DNA of 64,000 nucleotides from Aureimonas altamirensis (GCF_023702225.1 NZ_JAMQCO010000012.1:26188-90187), one strand, 5' to 3'. Positions 8,071 to 16,255 are shown, counted from the first letter of the stretch. A program made the numbers and translations. The notes: generated from the letters alone by a model not told the origin.

Positions 8071-8697
8071 CTATTTTGGCTTTCTCTGCCCGATCGTTTG
8101 GACGTGCCGCGCGAGCACGGAAGCCGCCATTTCGGCCTGTCCGGCCCTCAAAGCGTCGAGGATCGCACGGTGGTCCCGGTCGGTCGGGGCCTCCCATTCG
8201 GCACGCCAGCCGGAGAACAGGAAACGGGCGCTGGCCGTATGCAGATCGTCGATGGCCTTGAGAAGCCGGGGCATTCCGCAAGGAGTCAGGATGATGCGGT
8301 GGAAGGTGCGATTGGCCTCTTCCCACGCCTGAACGTCACGCGCACAATCTCCCGCTCTGTTCGCTTCCTCTGCCTGATCAAGAATGGCTCGCGTCAGATG
8401 TGGAACGGCATTGCGCAGCGCCAGGGCTTCGAGTGCGGCGCGCATCTCCGCCACTTCGCGCACCTCGTCGAGACTGAATCCTGCAACACGCACGCCTCGG
8501 CGCGGTTCACTGACGACTAGCCCTTGCGATTCCAGCCGGCGAAACGCTTCGCGCACCGGAACGTGGCTCGCTCCGAACTCTTCGGCGATGTGGTCCTGCC
8601 GCAGTTTCGCGCCGGACTCGATCTCGCCGGCAATAATGCGACTGGCGAGCGTTTTGCTGATCTGCGCCGCGATAGTGTCTGATTTGGCCGTGCTCAT
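8071..8697 (-). CDS. bioR: GntR-family biotin repressor BioR
   Basis: A 208-residue FadR-type GntR regulator. The N-terminal winged helix includes IAGEIESGAKLRQDHIAEEF and VPVREAFRRLESQGLV; the C-terminal part is the alpha-helical FCD-type domain with MRAALEALALRNAVPHLT. BioR represses biotin genes in alphaproteobacteria in response to biotin status. It is placed just upstream of bioY-bioB in the same direction, and identical TTATAGATAA boxes precede both it and bioY, so it probably represses both transcripts. Confidence 0.9.
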   Translation of the reverse strand: MSTAKSDTIAAQISKTLASRIIAGEIESGAKLRQDHIAEEFGASHVPVREAFRRLESQGLVVSEPRRGVRVAGFSLDEVREVAEMRAALEALALRNAVPHLTRAILDQAEEANRAGDCARDVQAWEEANRTFHRIILTPCGMPRLLKAIDDLHTASARFLFSGWRAEWEAPTDRDHRAILDALRAGQAEMAASVLARHVQTIGQRKPK

Positions 8698-8700
8698 GTT

Positions 8701-8710
8701 TTATAGATAA
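8701..8710. promoter_or_regulatory. BioR box upstream of bioR (autoregulation)
   Basis: TTATAGATAA begins four bases upstream of the bioR start codon and is identical to the box before bioY. Its position would block transcription or early elongation of bioR. Confidence 0.85.
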
Positions 8711-8772
8711 TTCGGAAAGCAACGGCACGTCGAGACCGATTTTGCGAAGGCCCGTGTGATTGCTGAGCTGAC

Positions 8773-8798
8773 AAGCCCCGCTCGGGTGAGCGGGGCTT
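8773..8798 (-). terminator. Stem-loop after the second DUF736 gene
   Basis: AAGCCCCGCTC (8773-8783) pairs with GAGCGGGGCTT (8788-8798) around GGGT. It lies 16 bases past the stop of the second DUF736 gene and before bioR, so it should separate the two transcripts. Confidence 0.6.
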
Positions 8799-8813
8799 CG
8801 GGGGTTCCGGCCG

Positions 8814-9131
8814 TCAATCGCCGTTGCGGCGGGACCAGATGAGATTGTGGCTTTCGCCGTCTTCGGCCGCGACCAGGCTGGCGTAGATGGGAGCCGGGAA
8901 GCTCGGATCGTCCAGCTTGACGGAGAGGTATTCGCGCTGCGTCTCGCGGGCGGTCTTCCTCCAGGCCGCGCCGAACTCGGTGGCTCCGGCGAAGATGCGG
9001 AAGTCGGGGCCGCGCTCGCTGTCGCCCTCGGTGGCGATGAACTTGGCCTTGACGTTGAGGGTCAGAGTCTTGACCGCGCCGGTGAAGCCCGCGCCGTTCT
9101 CGTTCTTGGTGAAGGTGCCGATGGTCGCCAT
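8814..9131 (-). CDS. DUF736 family protein (second copy)
   Basis: A 105-residue DUF736 protein starting [20 protein letters not shown], with [20 protein letters not shown] as the conserved core. It is diverged from the copy at 499-846 but shares the xxxAAWxxT-EYLSV pattern and the C-terminal NLIW/SLHW segment. Elements of this family often carry two DUF736 genes, one in the transfer operon and one separate. Function unknown. Confidence 0.88.
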   Translation of the reverse strand: MATIGTFTKNENGAGFTGAVKTLTLNVKAKFIATEGDSERGPDFRIFAGATEFGAAWRKTARETQREYLSVKLDDPSFPAPIYASLVAAEDGESHNLIWSRRNGD

Positions 9132-9887
9132 TGTCGTGTTCCTTTTTCTTATCGGGCCGCGCCCATCGCGTCCTCGATGGCGGTCGTTCGACCGGGGACG
9201 ATCGGCCCCGCACCCCTTGGGGCTGGAACACAAGTGGAAGGCGGCCGGCGACGGCTTTTTTGTTTCGCGCTGCAAAGCCGAAGGCGGCGGAAAAAAGCTG
9301 GCGACGGACGTTGCGGGAAGACGAGCGAGGCGATGTTTCGACATTGCCGGTCTTCGGTCAGACTCATCCATCCGAGGACGCAGATGGGGCGGCCAGCATG
9401 GAAATCGTCAGGAACACGGTGGCGCACCCGGCTTCCGCACCAGTGCTGGCGATGGCGGACCGTGCCGGTTGAACAAAGACCCCTGAGCTGGCAGGACATG
9501 AGTGGTTGCCCGGCGGACAAAAGCGCCGCGGCTCCGCGTCGCTCTTCTTCGCGGGGCCAATCGCGACCGGCGTGGCCGAGGCCGCCTGCGTGATGATAGA
9601 GTGCGTGGGACCTCTCACGCGGACGCCCCGGCTTCTCCCAGCGCCCCATTGCCAGGATGTGTCGCGCCGGGGATGGCGATGCCACCACATGATCCCGCTA
9701 TGGCGACTGTGGCCGACGCCCCGTGTGCCCCGCGCACCGATGGGGCTTGTCTCGCGAAATGGTCGCTGCCGCCCTTGCGTTATGGGATTGAAGCCGAACG
9801 GCGGAAACGCGCCGTAGGGGTGGTTCCGGCGCAGCCGAAAGCCCGGCCCGAAGGGCAATGCCCAAACCTCCCTTAACGATCTCCGTA
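9132..9887. other. 756-base stretch without a supportable gene
   Basis: Several frames stay open through this GC-rich stretch (for example 9506-9817 plus and 9149-9688 minus), but none shows a domain, a ribosome site or a convincing composition. Local inverted segments such as CGCGGCTCCGCG near 9528-9540 suggest structured RNA or a decayed gene. It must contain the promoter of the second DUF736 gene. I could not assign it further. Confidence 0.3.
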
Positions 9888-9916
9888 TTGACACTGTGTA
9901 TACAACGGCCCATATT
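9888..9916 (+). promoter_or_regulatory. Promoter and operator of the toxin-antitoxin pair
   Basis: TTGACA (9888-9893) and CATATT (9911-9916) are 17 bases apart, 7 bases before the antitoxin ATG. The spacer contains the palindrome TGTATACA within TGTGTATACAACG, the expected place for autorepression by the antitoxin. Confidence 0.6.
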
Positions 9917-9922
9917 CCGGCC

Positions 9923-10258
9923 ATGGCAAAAACTCGTGTAGCTCCTTCCGAACCCGCCCGTTCCGCTGTTGTCGCGGCGCGTGTCTCTGCGTCCGACGCC
10001 AAGGGCAGCATCAACCTGCGGATCGAGACCGGCACCCGCCAACTCATCGACGACGCAGCGGCGGTCCTTGGCAAGACACGCACCGAGTTCATGGTGGAAA
10101 GCGCCCGGCGACAGGCGGTTGACGTGCTGCTCGACCAGCGCCTGTTCACGCTCGATCCCGAGCGCTATGACGCCTTCATGCACGCGCTCGACAATCCGCC
10201 CGCGCCGGGACCGAAGCTTAAGGCCCTGCTGCGCCGGACCCCGGCATGGCAGAAATAG
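9923..10258 (+). CDS. DUF1778 antitoxin (TacA-like)
   Basis: A 111-residue protein with a basic N-terminal tail and a ribbon-helix-helix DUF1778 domain (SINLRIETGTRQLIDDAAAV, then LGKTRTEFMVESARRQA), followed by a C-terminal toxin-binding tail. Such antitoxins neutralise GNAT toxins that acetylate aminoacyl-tRNA and repress their own promoter. The next gene encodes a matching GNAT and overlaps it by 13 bases. The ATG at 9923 is preferred over an in-frame one at 9896, because the latter lies inside the promoter spacer. Confidence 0.88.
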   Translation: MAKTRVAPSEPARSAVVAARVSASDAKGSINLRIETGTRQLIDDAAAVLGKTRTEFMVESARRQAVDVLLDQRLFTLDPERYDAFMHALDNPPAPGPKLKALLRRTPAWQK

Positions 10259-10776
10259 ACGATACGCCGGACCAGCCCGAATTGCGACTGTCGGCCCCCG
10301 TTCCCCTGACCGCCGATCATGATCTTTCCGCGTTCGACTGCGGCGAGCCGGTGCTGAACGACTGGCTGCGCCATCGAGCCTTGAAGAACGAAAGCCGGTT
10401 CTCGCGCACCTATGTCGTCTGCACGGGAAATCGGGTTGTCGGCTATTTCTGCATTGCGGCCGGGTCGGTCGAACGCGGTGCGGCTCCCGGCAAGGTGCGG
10501 CGCAATGCGCCCGACACGATCCCGGTTTCGGTCATAGGGCGGCTGGCGGTCAGCCGTGACCATGCCGGCAAAGGCCTCGGCGCGGACCTGCTGTCGGACG
10601 CGCTGCGCCGGATCGCGCTGGCGTCGCAAAGTATCGGTATCGGGGCGGTTCTGGTGCAGGCCAAGGACGATGCGGCGAAGCGCTTCTATCTGCGCTGTGC
10701 TGAGTTCATCGAATATCCCGAGGACAGCCGGACGCTGTTTCTGCCCATCGAAACCGTGATTGCGGGTTTTGGCTGA
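10246..10776 (+). CDS. GNAT-family toxin (TacT-like)
   Basis: A 176-residue acetyltransferase: LTADHDLSAFDCGEPVLNDW at the N-terminus is typical of TacT/AtaT toxins, followed by VIGRLAVSRDHAGKGLGADL with the acetyl-CoA-binding R-x-x-G-x-G/A type loop and AKRFYLRCAEF. Known members acetylate the amino group of charged tRNA and stop translation. It overlaps the DUF1778 antitoxin gene by 13 bases, which indicates coupled translation. In an ICE this pair would act as a stabilisation or defence module. Confidence 0.87.
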   Translation: MAEIDDTPDQPELRLSAPVPLTADHDLSAFDCGEPVLNDWLRHRALKNESRFSRTYVVCTGNRVVGYFCIAAGSVERGAAPGKVRRNAPDTIPVSVIGRLAVSRDHAGKGLGADLLSDALRRIALASQSIGIGAVLVQAKDDAAKRFYLRCAEFIEYPEDSRTLFLPIETVIAGFG

Positions 10777-10852
10777 AAATTACCGCCGCATGTCACGTTC
10801 CGTCCCGCTGCCTTGTCATGTCCTTCGTCACCGCAATTCAAAGGAGATGACG

Positions 10853-11197
10853 ATGGCCCAAACCGAAATCGCAACAATCGACGCGAGCGTGCCCGGCGTC
10901 ACGCTTGTCAATGTCTATGAGGTCGAGCCGGGCAAGCAGGCTGATCTGGTGCGCCTGCTGTCCGAGGTCACGCAAGCCACGATCCGCAAGCAGCCGGGTT
11001 TCATATCCGTCAGCGTCCATAGCAGCTTCGACGGCAAGCGCGTGGTCAACTATGCCCAATGGGCGTCGAAGGCGGATTTTGAGTCCTTCATGAAGGCCCC
11101 GGAAACGCAAGAACAACTTAAGCGTTTCGCCGCCCTCGCGCTGTCCGTGTCGCCCGCACTTTACAGGGTCGATGCGGTTCATTCCGCGACGTGGTGA
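10853..11197 (+). CDS. Antibiotic biosynthesis monooxygenase (ABM) family protein
   Basis: A 114-residue ferredoxin-like ABM domain protein: VTLVNVYEVEPGKQADLVRL, then QPGFISVSVHSSFDGKRVVN and YAQWASKADFESFM. ABM proteins are small cofactor-free oxygenases or stress-related proteins. AAGGAG at 10841-10846 fits the ATG at 10853 and is too near the ATG at 10847. It ends 4 bases before the sigma-factor gene, and ABM genes are common partners of ECF sigma factors with SnoaL-like tails, so the two probably form one regulatory unit. Confidence 0.82.
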   Translation: MAQTEIATIDASVPGVTLVNVYEVEPGKQADLVRLLSEVTQATIRKQPGFISVSVHSSFDGKRVVNYAQWASKADFESFMKAPETQEQLKRFAALALSVSPALYRVDAVHSATW

Positions 11198-11201
11198 TGT
11201 G

Positions 11202-12074
11202 GTGAGCGACATTGTATCCGAACCTGTCTTCTCCGATCTGCGGCCGCGCCTCGTGCGGCTCGCCTACCGGATGCTGGGATCGGTCGCGGACGCCGAGGAC
11301 GTGGTTCAGGATGCCTGGACACGCTGGCTCGCCATCGACCGGGCGTCGGTGCGCGAGCCGGCCGCGTATCTGCGGACCATCGTGACACGGCTGTGCCTCA
11401 ACGAGTTGAAATCCGCCCGCCGCAACCGTGAGACCTATATCGGTCCGTGGCTTCCAGAGCCGATCTTCGATCCGGGGGATGACGATGCGGCCGATGACGT
11501 CACCTTGCCGCTGATGCTGGCGCTGGAACGGCTATCGCCGCTGGAGCGCGCCGCGTTCCTCCTGCATGACGTGTTCGGCATGGATTTCGAGGCCGTGGCC
11601 GAGGCGATCGGACGCGAGACCGTCACCTGCCGCAAGCTCGCCAGTCGCGCCCGCGCCCATATCCATGACGCCCGCCCGCGTTTCGTTCTCGGGAAGGAGG
11701 AGGGAATGCGGTTCGCCAGCGCCTTCTTCACCGCTTCGCGGACAGGGGACATGGCGGCGTTGCGGGCGATGCTGGCGGAGGATGTGGTCGCCTATGCCGA
11801 TGGGGGCGGCAAGGTTCCGGCAACGCTCGAACCCTTGCGGGGAGTGGATGCGGTCATGGCCCGCCATCGCCAGATGGCCGCGATGTTCGCCGACTGCCCG
11901 TCGCGCCTGATCCGTTACGCATTGATCGACGGATTGCCCGGTTTCGTCACGATAGAGGATAGCAACATCGTGCAGACGACTGCGCTCCATGTCGAGGATG
12001 GCAGGATCGTCGGCATCTATGTGACGCGCAATCCCGACAAGCTGCGATGTGTGATCGACGGCGCAATGCACTGA
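11202..12074 (+). CDS. ECF sigma factor with SnoaL-like C-terminal domain (SigJ/ECF41 type)
   Basis: A 290-residue protein. Residues 10-75 form the sigma-70 region 2 (RLVRLAYRMLGSVADAEDVV), 110-160 region 4 (RLSPLERAAFLLHDVFGMDF) and the rest an NTF2/SnoaL-like domain (FASAFFTASRTGDMAALRAM). Sigma factors of this class carry the regulator as a fused C-terminal domain instead of a separate anti-sigma factor, and control neighbouring oxidoreductase genes. GTG at 11202 or 11199 is the likely start, directly behind the ABM stop, which implies coupling. No anti-sigma gene is seen. Confidence 0.85.
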   Translation: MSDIVSEPVFSDLRPRLVRLAYRMLGSVADAEDVVQDAWTRWLAIDRASVREPAAYLRTIVTRLCLNELKSARRNRETYIGPWLPEPIFDPGDDDAADDVTLPLMLALERLSPLERAAFLLHDVFGMDFEAVAEAIGRETVTCRKLASRARAHIHDARPRFVLGKEEGMRFASAFFTASRTGDMAALRAMLAEDVVAYADGGGKVPATLEPLRGVDAVMARHRQMAAMFADCPSRLIRYALIDGLPGFVTIEDSNIVQTTALHVEDGRIVGIYVTRNPDKLRCVIDGAMH

Positions 12075-12093
12075 CGGTCGGTGTATCAGCCGC

Positions 12094-12424
12094 TCAGGCC
12101 CGCCCTGCGGGCTGGCCGACACCAGCGGCGAGCCGCATCATGGCGGCGATGCCGACGAACCCGCCGCCGACGATGCAGAAGATTTGCCGCCAGATTTCGG
12201 AAGGCACGGCCTCGCGCGTGACGCCGTAGACCAGCGCATAGCCCGCCACGGCGGCGGGCGCGGCGAAGATCAGCGCCACGATCAGGCGGATGACCGGCGA
12301 GCGGATCGTCTCGAACAGCCCGGCCAGAACGCCGAAGGCAATGCCTGCCGAGAACAGGCCGACCAGACCCGCGCCAATCAGGCCCGAGCCGGTCTGATAA
12401 GCGAACTGTGCTGCGGTCAGCCGA
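12094..12424 (-). pseudogene. Membrane protein fragment cut by the IS remnant
   Basis: The minus strand is open for about 110 codons from the IS junction to the stop at 12094, with three hydrophobic stretches (GLIGAGLVGLFSAGIAFGVL, LIVALIFAAPAAVAGYALVY, IFCIVGGGFVGIAAMM). No start codon with a ribosome site is available at the junction, and the transposase frame ends in the same place, so the N-terminus is gone. Family not recognised. Compare similar elements without the IS for the intact gene. Confidence 0.65.
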
Positions 12425-13003
12425 GCATGGCATCGGCGTCGTATCCCTTGTCGGCCAGCAGTGCGGCAGGCTCGATCTCGGGGAGCGCGATCAGCGTGTC
12501 GTACGCCTTGCAGTCGGCGGCCTGCCCACCGGTCACGTGGAAGGCGAGCGGTCGCCCGCCGGCATCGGCGATACAGTGAACCTTACAGCCGAACCCGCCC
12601 CGCGAGCGGCCAAGAGCTTGTCGATGAGTCCCCCTTTTACCCCCGCTGCCGATACGTGGGCGCGGATGGTGGTGCTGTCGATGCTGTAGTGGCCGGTGTC
12701 CGCCATCATCTCGGCCAGGGTGACCGACACGATCTCCCACGTGCCGGCCTCACTCCACCGCCGGAACCGCCGGTAGATCGTGTTCCACTTGCCGTACTTC
12801 TCCGGCACGTCGCGCCAAGGAGCACCGCAACGCAGCCGCCACAGGATGCCGTTCAGAACCGCTCGATTCTCGGTTGGACGCCGCCCTCGACCACGCATCG
12901 ATGGCTCGATCGGCAGCAGATCCTTCAAGACCCGCCACTCCACCTCGCTCAGATCGCCCCGGCTCAATCACGCCTCCAAAAGGAAGCGTTGAATCAACCG
13001 CTC
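12417..13003 (-). mobile_element. Truncated IS5-family insertion sequence
   Basis: OrfA (TTG 12967 to 12533) begins MSRGDLSEVEWRVLKDLLPI and contains WNTIYRRFRRWSEAG and the first catalytic Asp in SIDSTTIRAH. OrfB (to 12417) continues with GGKRGTHRQALGRSRGGFGC and the second Asp in LLADKGYDAD. GTAAAAGGGGG at 12640-12630 is the likely -1 frameshift site joining them. The product stops at DAMLG, so the last third with the catalytic Glu is missing and the copy is inactive. The 5' end, including a probable terminal repeat near 12985-13003 (GGAAGCGTTGAATCAACCG on the plus strand), remains. The right boundary is estimated. Confidence 0.8.
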
Positions 13004-13130
13004 GGTCCAGCGTCAACCAATTCGTCCACCCCGCCTGGCTCGCATGGACATATTCAGCGCTCATCGAAACGATTGATTGGGTGGAAAGGGGGGCGGGCAG
13101 CTTTCAGACGCATCAAAGGAACAGCCGACA

Positions 13131-13937
13131 TCACTCGAATGATCGCAGCGCGGACACGATGCTGTCGCGCATTTCGTCGATCGCCTGCGACACCTCCGTT
13201 CGCCGACAATGCAACTCGTCGCCGGCGCGTCCAAGATACGCATCTCGCGCGAGGGTGAGGATTTCCGCGGCCCGATCGGACAACTTCGCCGCTGCCCACT
13301 CCGCAGCGCTATCCTTGGACACAAACTGACCTGTCGTGGCCGTACTCCACATGCGCGCCAGCGTCAGCAGGACGTTACGCTCGTCCCCGTCGACGGCCCG
13401 GATCAGTTCTGGCAGGAGATCGCCGATCGCACTGCGTATGACGGCGGAAGGTATGCCCGAAACCAAATCGCTAATGTCCGGACCGACCAGGGGCACCGCT
13501 TCTTCTCTCGCCTGAGCGAGAAGCAGAGTGAACTCCGGGCTCGCCTCCGCTTCCGGAATTGCGCCACTTTCGAGAGCGGTCCGCAACCATTCGCCGTAGA
13601 CGAACTCCGCTCGCGCCGGATACGGCAGGCATTCGAGATCGGCTCGTCGAAAGATGATGACCTCGAGCGGCCGACGACCCAGACTGTCGAAGGGATAGTG
13701 CCCTGAAACGGTGAGGAGATCGGACGAGAGGTCCGCACGTATGGATGCGGGCAGTGCGTCGTCCACGACAGCGATAAGATCGACGTCGCTCCTCTTGCGC
13801 AGCCCCGCGGCCACGGCAGAGCCGTGCAGATAGACCGCCGAAAGAGATTTTCCAAGTCGATGCTTCAGAAGCGGCAATGCGCTTGAAGCTTCGGCAGGGA
13901 CATTCGGTCCGTGGGTCGGCAGTTCCGAGACTTTCAT
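13131..13937 (-). CDS. AadA-like aminoglycoside nucleotidyltransferase
   Basis: A 268-residue protein with the nucleotidyltransferase core HGSAVAAGLRKRSDVDLIAV (G-S plus D-x-D for Mg-ATP), then LEVIIFRRADL and the C-terminal all-helical domain (NVLLTLARMWSTATTGQFVS, then KDSAAEWA) characteristic of ANT(3'')(9)/AadA enzymes, which adenylylate streptomycin and spectinomycin. Length matches the family (about 260). It is not in an integron cassette: no attC site is seen. It lies next to an IS remnant, so it may have been acquired. Resistance cannot be read from sequence alone. Confidence 0.8.
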   Translation of the reverse strand: MKVSELPTHGPNVPAEASSALPLLKHRLGKSLSAVYLHGSAVAAGLRKRSDVDLIAVVDDALPASIRADLSSDLLTVSGHYPFDSLGRRPLEVIIFRRADLECLPYPARAEFVYGEWLRTALESGAIPEAEASPEFTLLLAQAREEAVPLVGPDISDLVSGIPSAVIRSAIGDLLPELIRAVDGDERNVLLTLARMWSTATTGQFVSKDSAAEWAAAKLSDRAAEILTLARDAYLGRAGDELHCRRTEVSQAIDEMRDSIVSALRSFE

Positions 13938-14380
13938 GGCCGCGTCGCTGAGTTCATTTGCTGCGGCGGAACGTATGGCAGAACGGCAGCTTCCGGCAAC
14001 TCATCGACCACCCTTGGCGTCTCACAAGGGTCGCTTCTGAACGTTCGGATTTTGTCCACGCAGCCTAGAGTGGGCAGTGTGATGAAGATCGGCTACACGT
14101 TCAAGACCTGGCCGCGACACGTGACGGCGAGCTGAATGTACACCTTCGCCTTTGACTGTGAAACGCGAGGTGTCGCTTTCGGGGGCAACTAATGGCTTCA
14201 TCCGACCATTCTCGGCCGCTCAGCGAACGGTTTTTGATTCCCGGCCCCGATGGTCGGCTATTGGTACTGCAATGGTCGAAACTGACAGATTGCGGATGAT
14301 GGGGCCGGGACTCGGCCGGCCATTCACAGGTACATAGCTAAGTATGGACCAAATCAGACGGAGAGACGACAGGGCGGGGC
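13938..14380. other. Intergenic stretch before the defence island
   Basis: The 443 bases between the divergent aadA-like and PLD-nuclease genes contain short open frames without domains. The stretch must contain both promoters. GGCCGGGACTCGGCCGGCC near 14303-14321 can form a small hairpin. Nothing else was recognised. Confidence 0.35.
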
Positions 14381-15625
14381 ATGGAGATTGCACTACTTGA
14401 AGCTAAGGCGATCTCACGTCGTCTGAAGACGCTCATCGAAAACCACGACAGCATCTCCATCGCCGTTGCCTGGGGTGAACTGACCGGCGTTGCCAAGACC
14501 CTGATCGCCAATAAAGCCAAATTCGACACTGTTCTATTCGGCCTCGATTTCTCGGCGACCGATCCCGACCTCATCGACGAACTCGTCGGCGTGCCCAATG
14601 CCTTCGTCGCGAAGAACCGGCCCGGCTGCTTCCACCCCAAGATCTTCTATTTTCAGTCGGGCGCCGAGGCCGAGGCGATCGTCGGCAGCGCCAACTTCAC
14701 CAACGGCGGACTAGGCGAGAATCTTGAGGCCAGCGTCTTTGTGAAAGGCGCGGCGGACGAGCCATTTTTCAAGCAGGTCAGGAAGCATCTTGCGAGCTAC
14801 GAGTGGCTTCAACGTCCCATCACGAAGAAACTGGCCGCGAGCTACCGCCGGCAAGCCAAGGCTGCGGATAAGGCGCAGAGACCGAGTAATCCGGTGCTGC
14901 CCGATGACGAGGATCAATGGCCCCGCCTCAACTCGCGCCTTGCGACCATGTCCTGGGAGGAGTTCGTCAGGCGCGCCCGGCGCGATAAACATCATGGCTT
15001 CGACAAGCGCATCGATCTGGTCCGTGAAATCCAGAAGATGTTCGCGAGGAAAGGCTCCTTCGCCGATCTCTCGCTCGCGGAATGGAAGGGCGTTGCCGGG
15101 CTCCTTGGCGCTGTCGAAGCCACAGCCGCGAACCTGGGCGGACTCGAATGGGGCTGGTTCGGTTCGATGAACCGGGCCACCGCCTTCGCTAAGGCTATCG
15201 GGCTTCAGGATTCAGCGATCGCACAAGCCCTGGATCTGATCCCCAAGCGCGGCGATGTCACCCGCGCCCAGTTCGATCAATATGCCGCGACCTTCAAACG
15301 GGCTCTCCCCAAGTCGAAGGCCGGCAACCCCATCGCAACCGCGACCCGCCTGCTTGCGATGAAACGCCCGGACTTCTTCGTCTGCGTCGACGGCGGCAAC
15401 AAGCCCGGCCTTTCGAAAGCGCTCGACTTTCGCCTGAACATGCTAACCCTCGACACTTATTGGGATTGGGTCATCAAGCCTACCCGACAGGCGCCCTGGT
15501 ACAATGCGCCGCGCCCGGTGGGACCCGATACGGAGCTGTGGGACGCGCGCGTCGCCATGCTCGATGCGATCTATTACGCGCCACTCAAGAAAAAGCCGGC
15601 CCCGGATGCCAAACCCAAATCGTAG
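14381..15625 (+). CDS. Phospholipase D-like (HKD) nuclease, defence candidate
   Basis: A 414-residue protein. The N-terminal part has one HKD-type motif: FHPKIFYF (His85, Lys87) followed by GSANFTNGG (102-110), as in PLD-family nucleases that act as dimers. A basic linker and an unassigned C-terminal domain of about 220 residues follow (FARKGSFADLSLAEWKG, then MKRPDFFVCVDGGNKPGLSK). It is followed 15 bases later by a GNAT-like gene and then by Gabija. Metal-independent nuclease activity on DNA is the likely role; the C-terminal domain may be the sensor. Not matched to a named defence system. Confidence 0.7.
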   Translation: MEIALLEAKAISRRLKTLIENHDSISIAVAWGELTGVAKTLIANKAKFDTVLFGLDFSATDPDLIDELVGVPNAFVAKNRPGCFHPKIFYFQSGAEAEAIVGSANFTNGGLGENLEASVFVKGAADEPFFKQVRKHLASYEWLQRPITKKLAASYRRQAKAADKAQRPSNPVLPDDEDQWPRLNSRLATMSWEEFVRRARRDKHHGFDKRIDLVREIQKMFARKGSFADLSLAEWKGVAGLLGAVEATAANLGGLEWGWFGSMNRATAFAKAIGLQDSAIAQALDLIPKRGDVTRAQFDQYAATFKRALPKSKAGNPIATATRLLAMKRPDFFVCVDGGNKPGLSKALDFRLNMLTLDTYWDWVIKPTRQAPWYNAPRPVGPDTELWDARVAMLDAIYYAPLKKKPAPDAKPKS

Positions 15626-15640
15626 AATCGAGCGACATGC

Positions 15641-16135
15641 ATGGCTGACGACATCTATCCTTGGTCCGGTAGCTTCAACGATCTCGCCACGGACGAACAG
15701 CGTGCCGTCGCGCAGCTTGTCGTCAGCGGGAAGGCCGTCGTCGGCACCGTCGACGATCTCCTCGCGCGGCTCAAGCGGACCCGCTGCGTTGCGCTGTTGC
15801 GCGAGGCGGGCTCCGATCGGATCGTCGCCGCGGCGGCATGGAAGCAGCCTGCCGCAACCTATCGCCGCGACAGTTTCACCAAGGCTGGCGTATCGATTGC
15901 CGGCTTCGAGGCTGCCCCCGAACTCGGCTATGTCGTGATCGCCACCGACATGCAGGGCAAGCAACTCTCCGGCGTTCTCGTCACCGCGATTACCGAGAAG
16001 ATCACCGAGCCCACCTTCGCTACCACCGACAGCAATACCATGCGCAACAATCTCGAGCGCTCGGGCTTCACCCGGGTCGGCGGTGAATGGCAGGGCAAGA
16101 AAGGGATGCTCTCGCTCTGGACCATAACGCTCTGA
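15641..16135 (+). CDS. GNAT-fold-like small protein, partner of the PLD nuclease
   Basis: A 164-residue protein with a GNAT-like layout: LGYVVIATDMQGKQLSGVLV resembles the beta4-alpha3 region with the pyrophosphate-binding loop (MQGKQLSG), and NTMRNNLERSGFTRVGGEW resembles the beta5-alpha4 end of acetyltransferases. It starts 15 bases after the PLD-nuclease gene, so the two form an operon. It could acetylate the nuclease, a tRNA or a metabolite, or be a non-catalytic sensor. Fold assignment is moderate; function unknown. Confidence 0.6.
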   Translation: MADDIYPWSGSFNDLATDEQRAVAQLVVSGKAVVGTVDDLLARLKRTRCVALLREAGSDRIVAAAAWKQPAATYRRDSFTKAGVSIAGFEAAPELGYVVIATDMQGKQLSGVLVTAITEKITEPTFATTDSNTMRNNLERSGFTRVGGEWQGKKGMLSLWTITL

Positions 16136-16255
16136 CCGGCCGCTAGGGGATTGCAACGAAACGCTGTGCTGCCTGGTAGGGCGTGCGAGAACCTCGACCC
16201 GAAGCGCAACTGCTCAGAAAGGAGCTATCTATCTGATAATAAAAGATATAGTTGG

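Noticed and set aside
9506-9817. 103-codon plus-strand frame as a gene
   Set aside because: No ribosome site, no recognisable domain, and competing frames of similar length overlap it on both strands.
14152-14337. 61-codon plus-strand frame before the PLD nuclease
   Set aside because: No ribosome site or homology; composition is that of an intergenic region.
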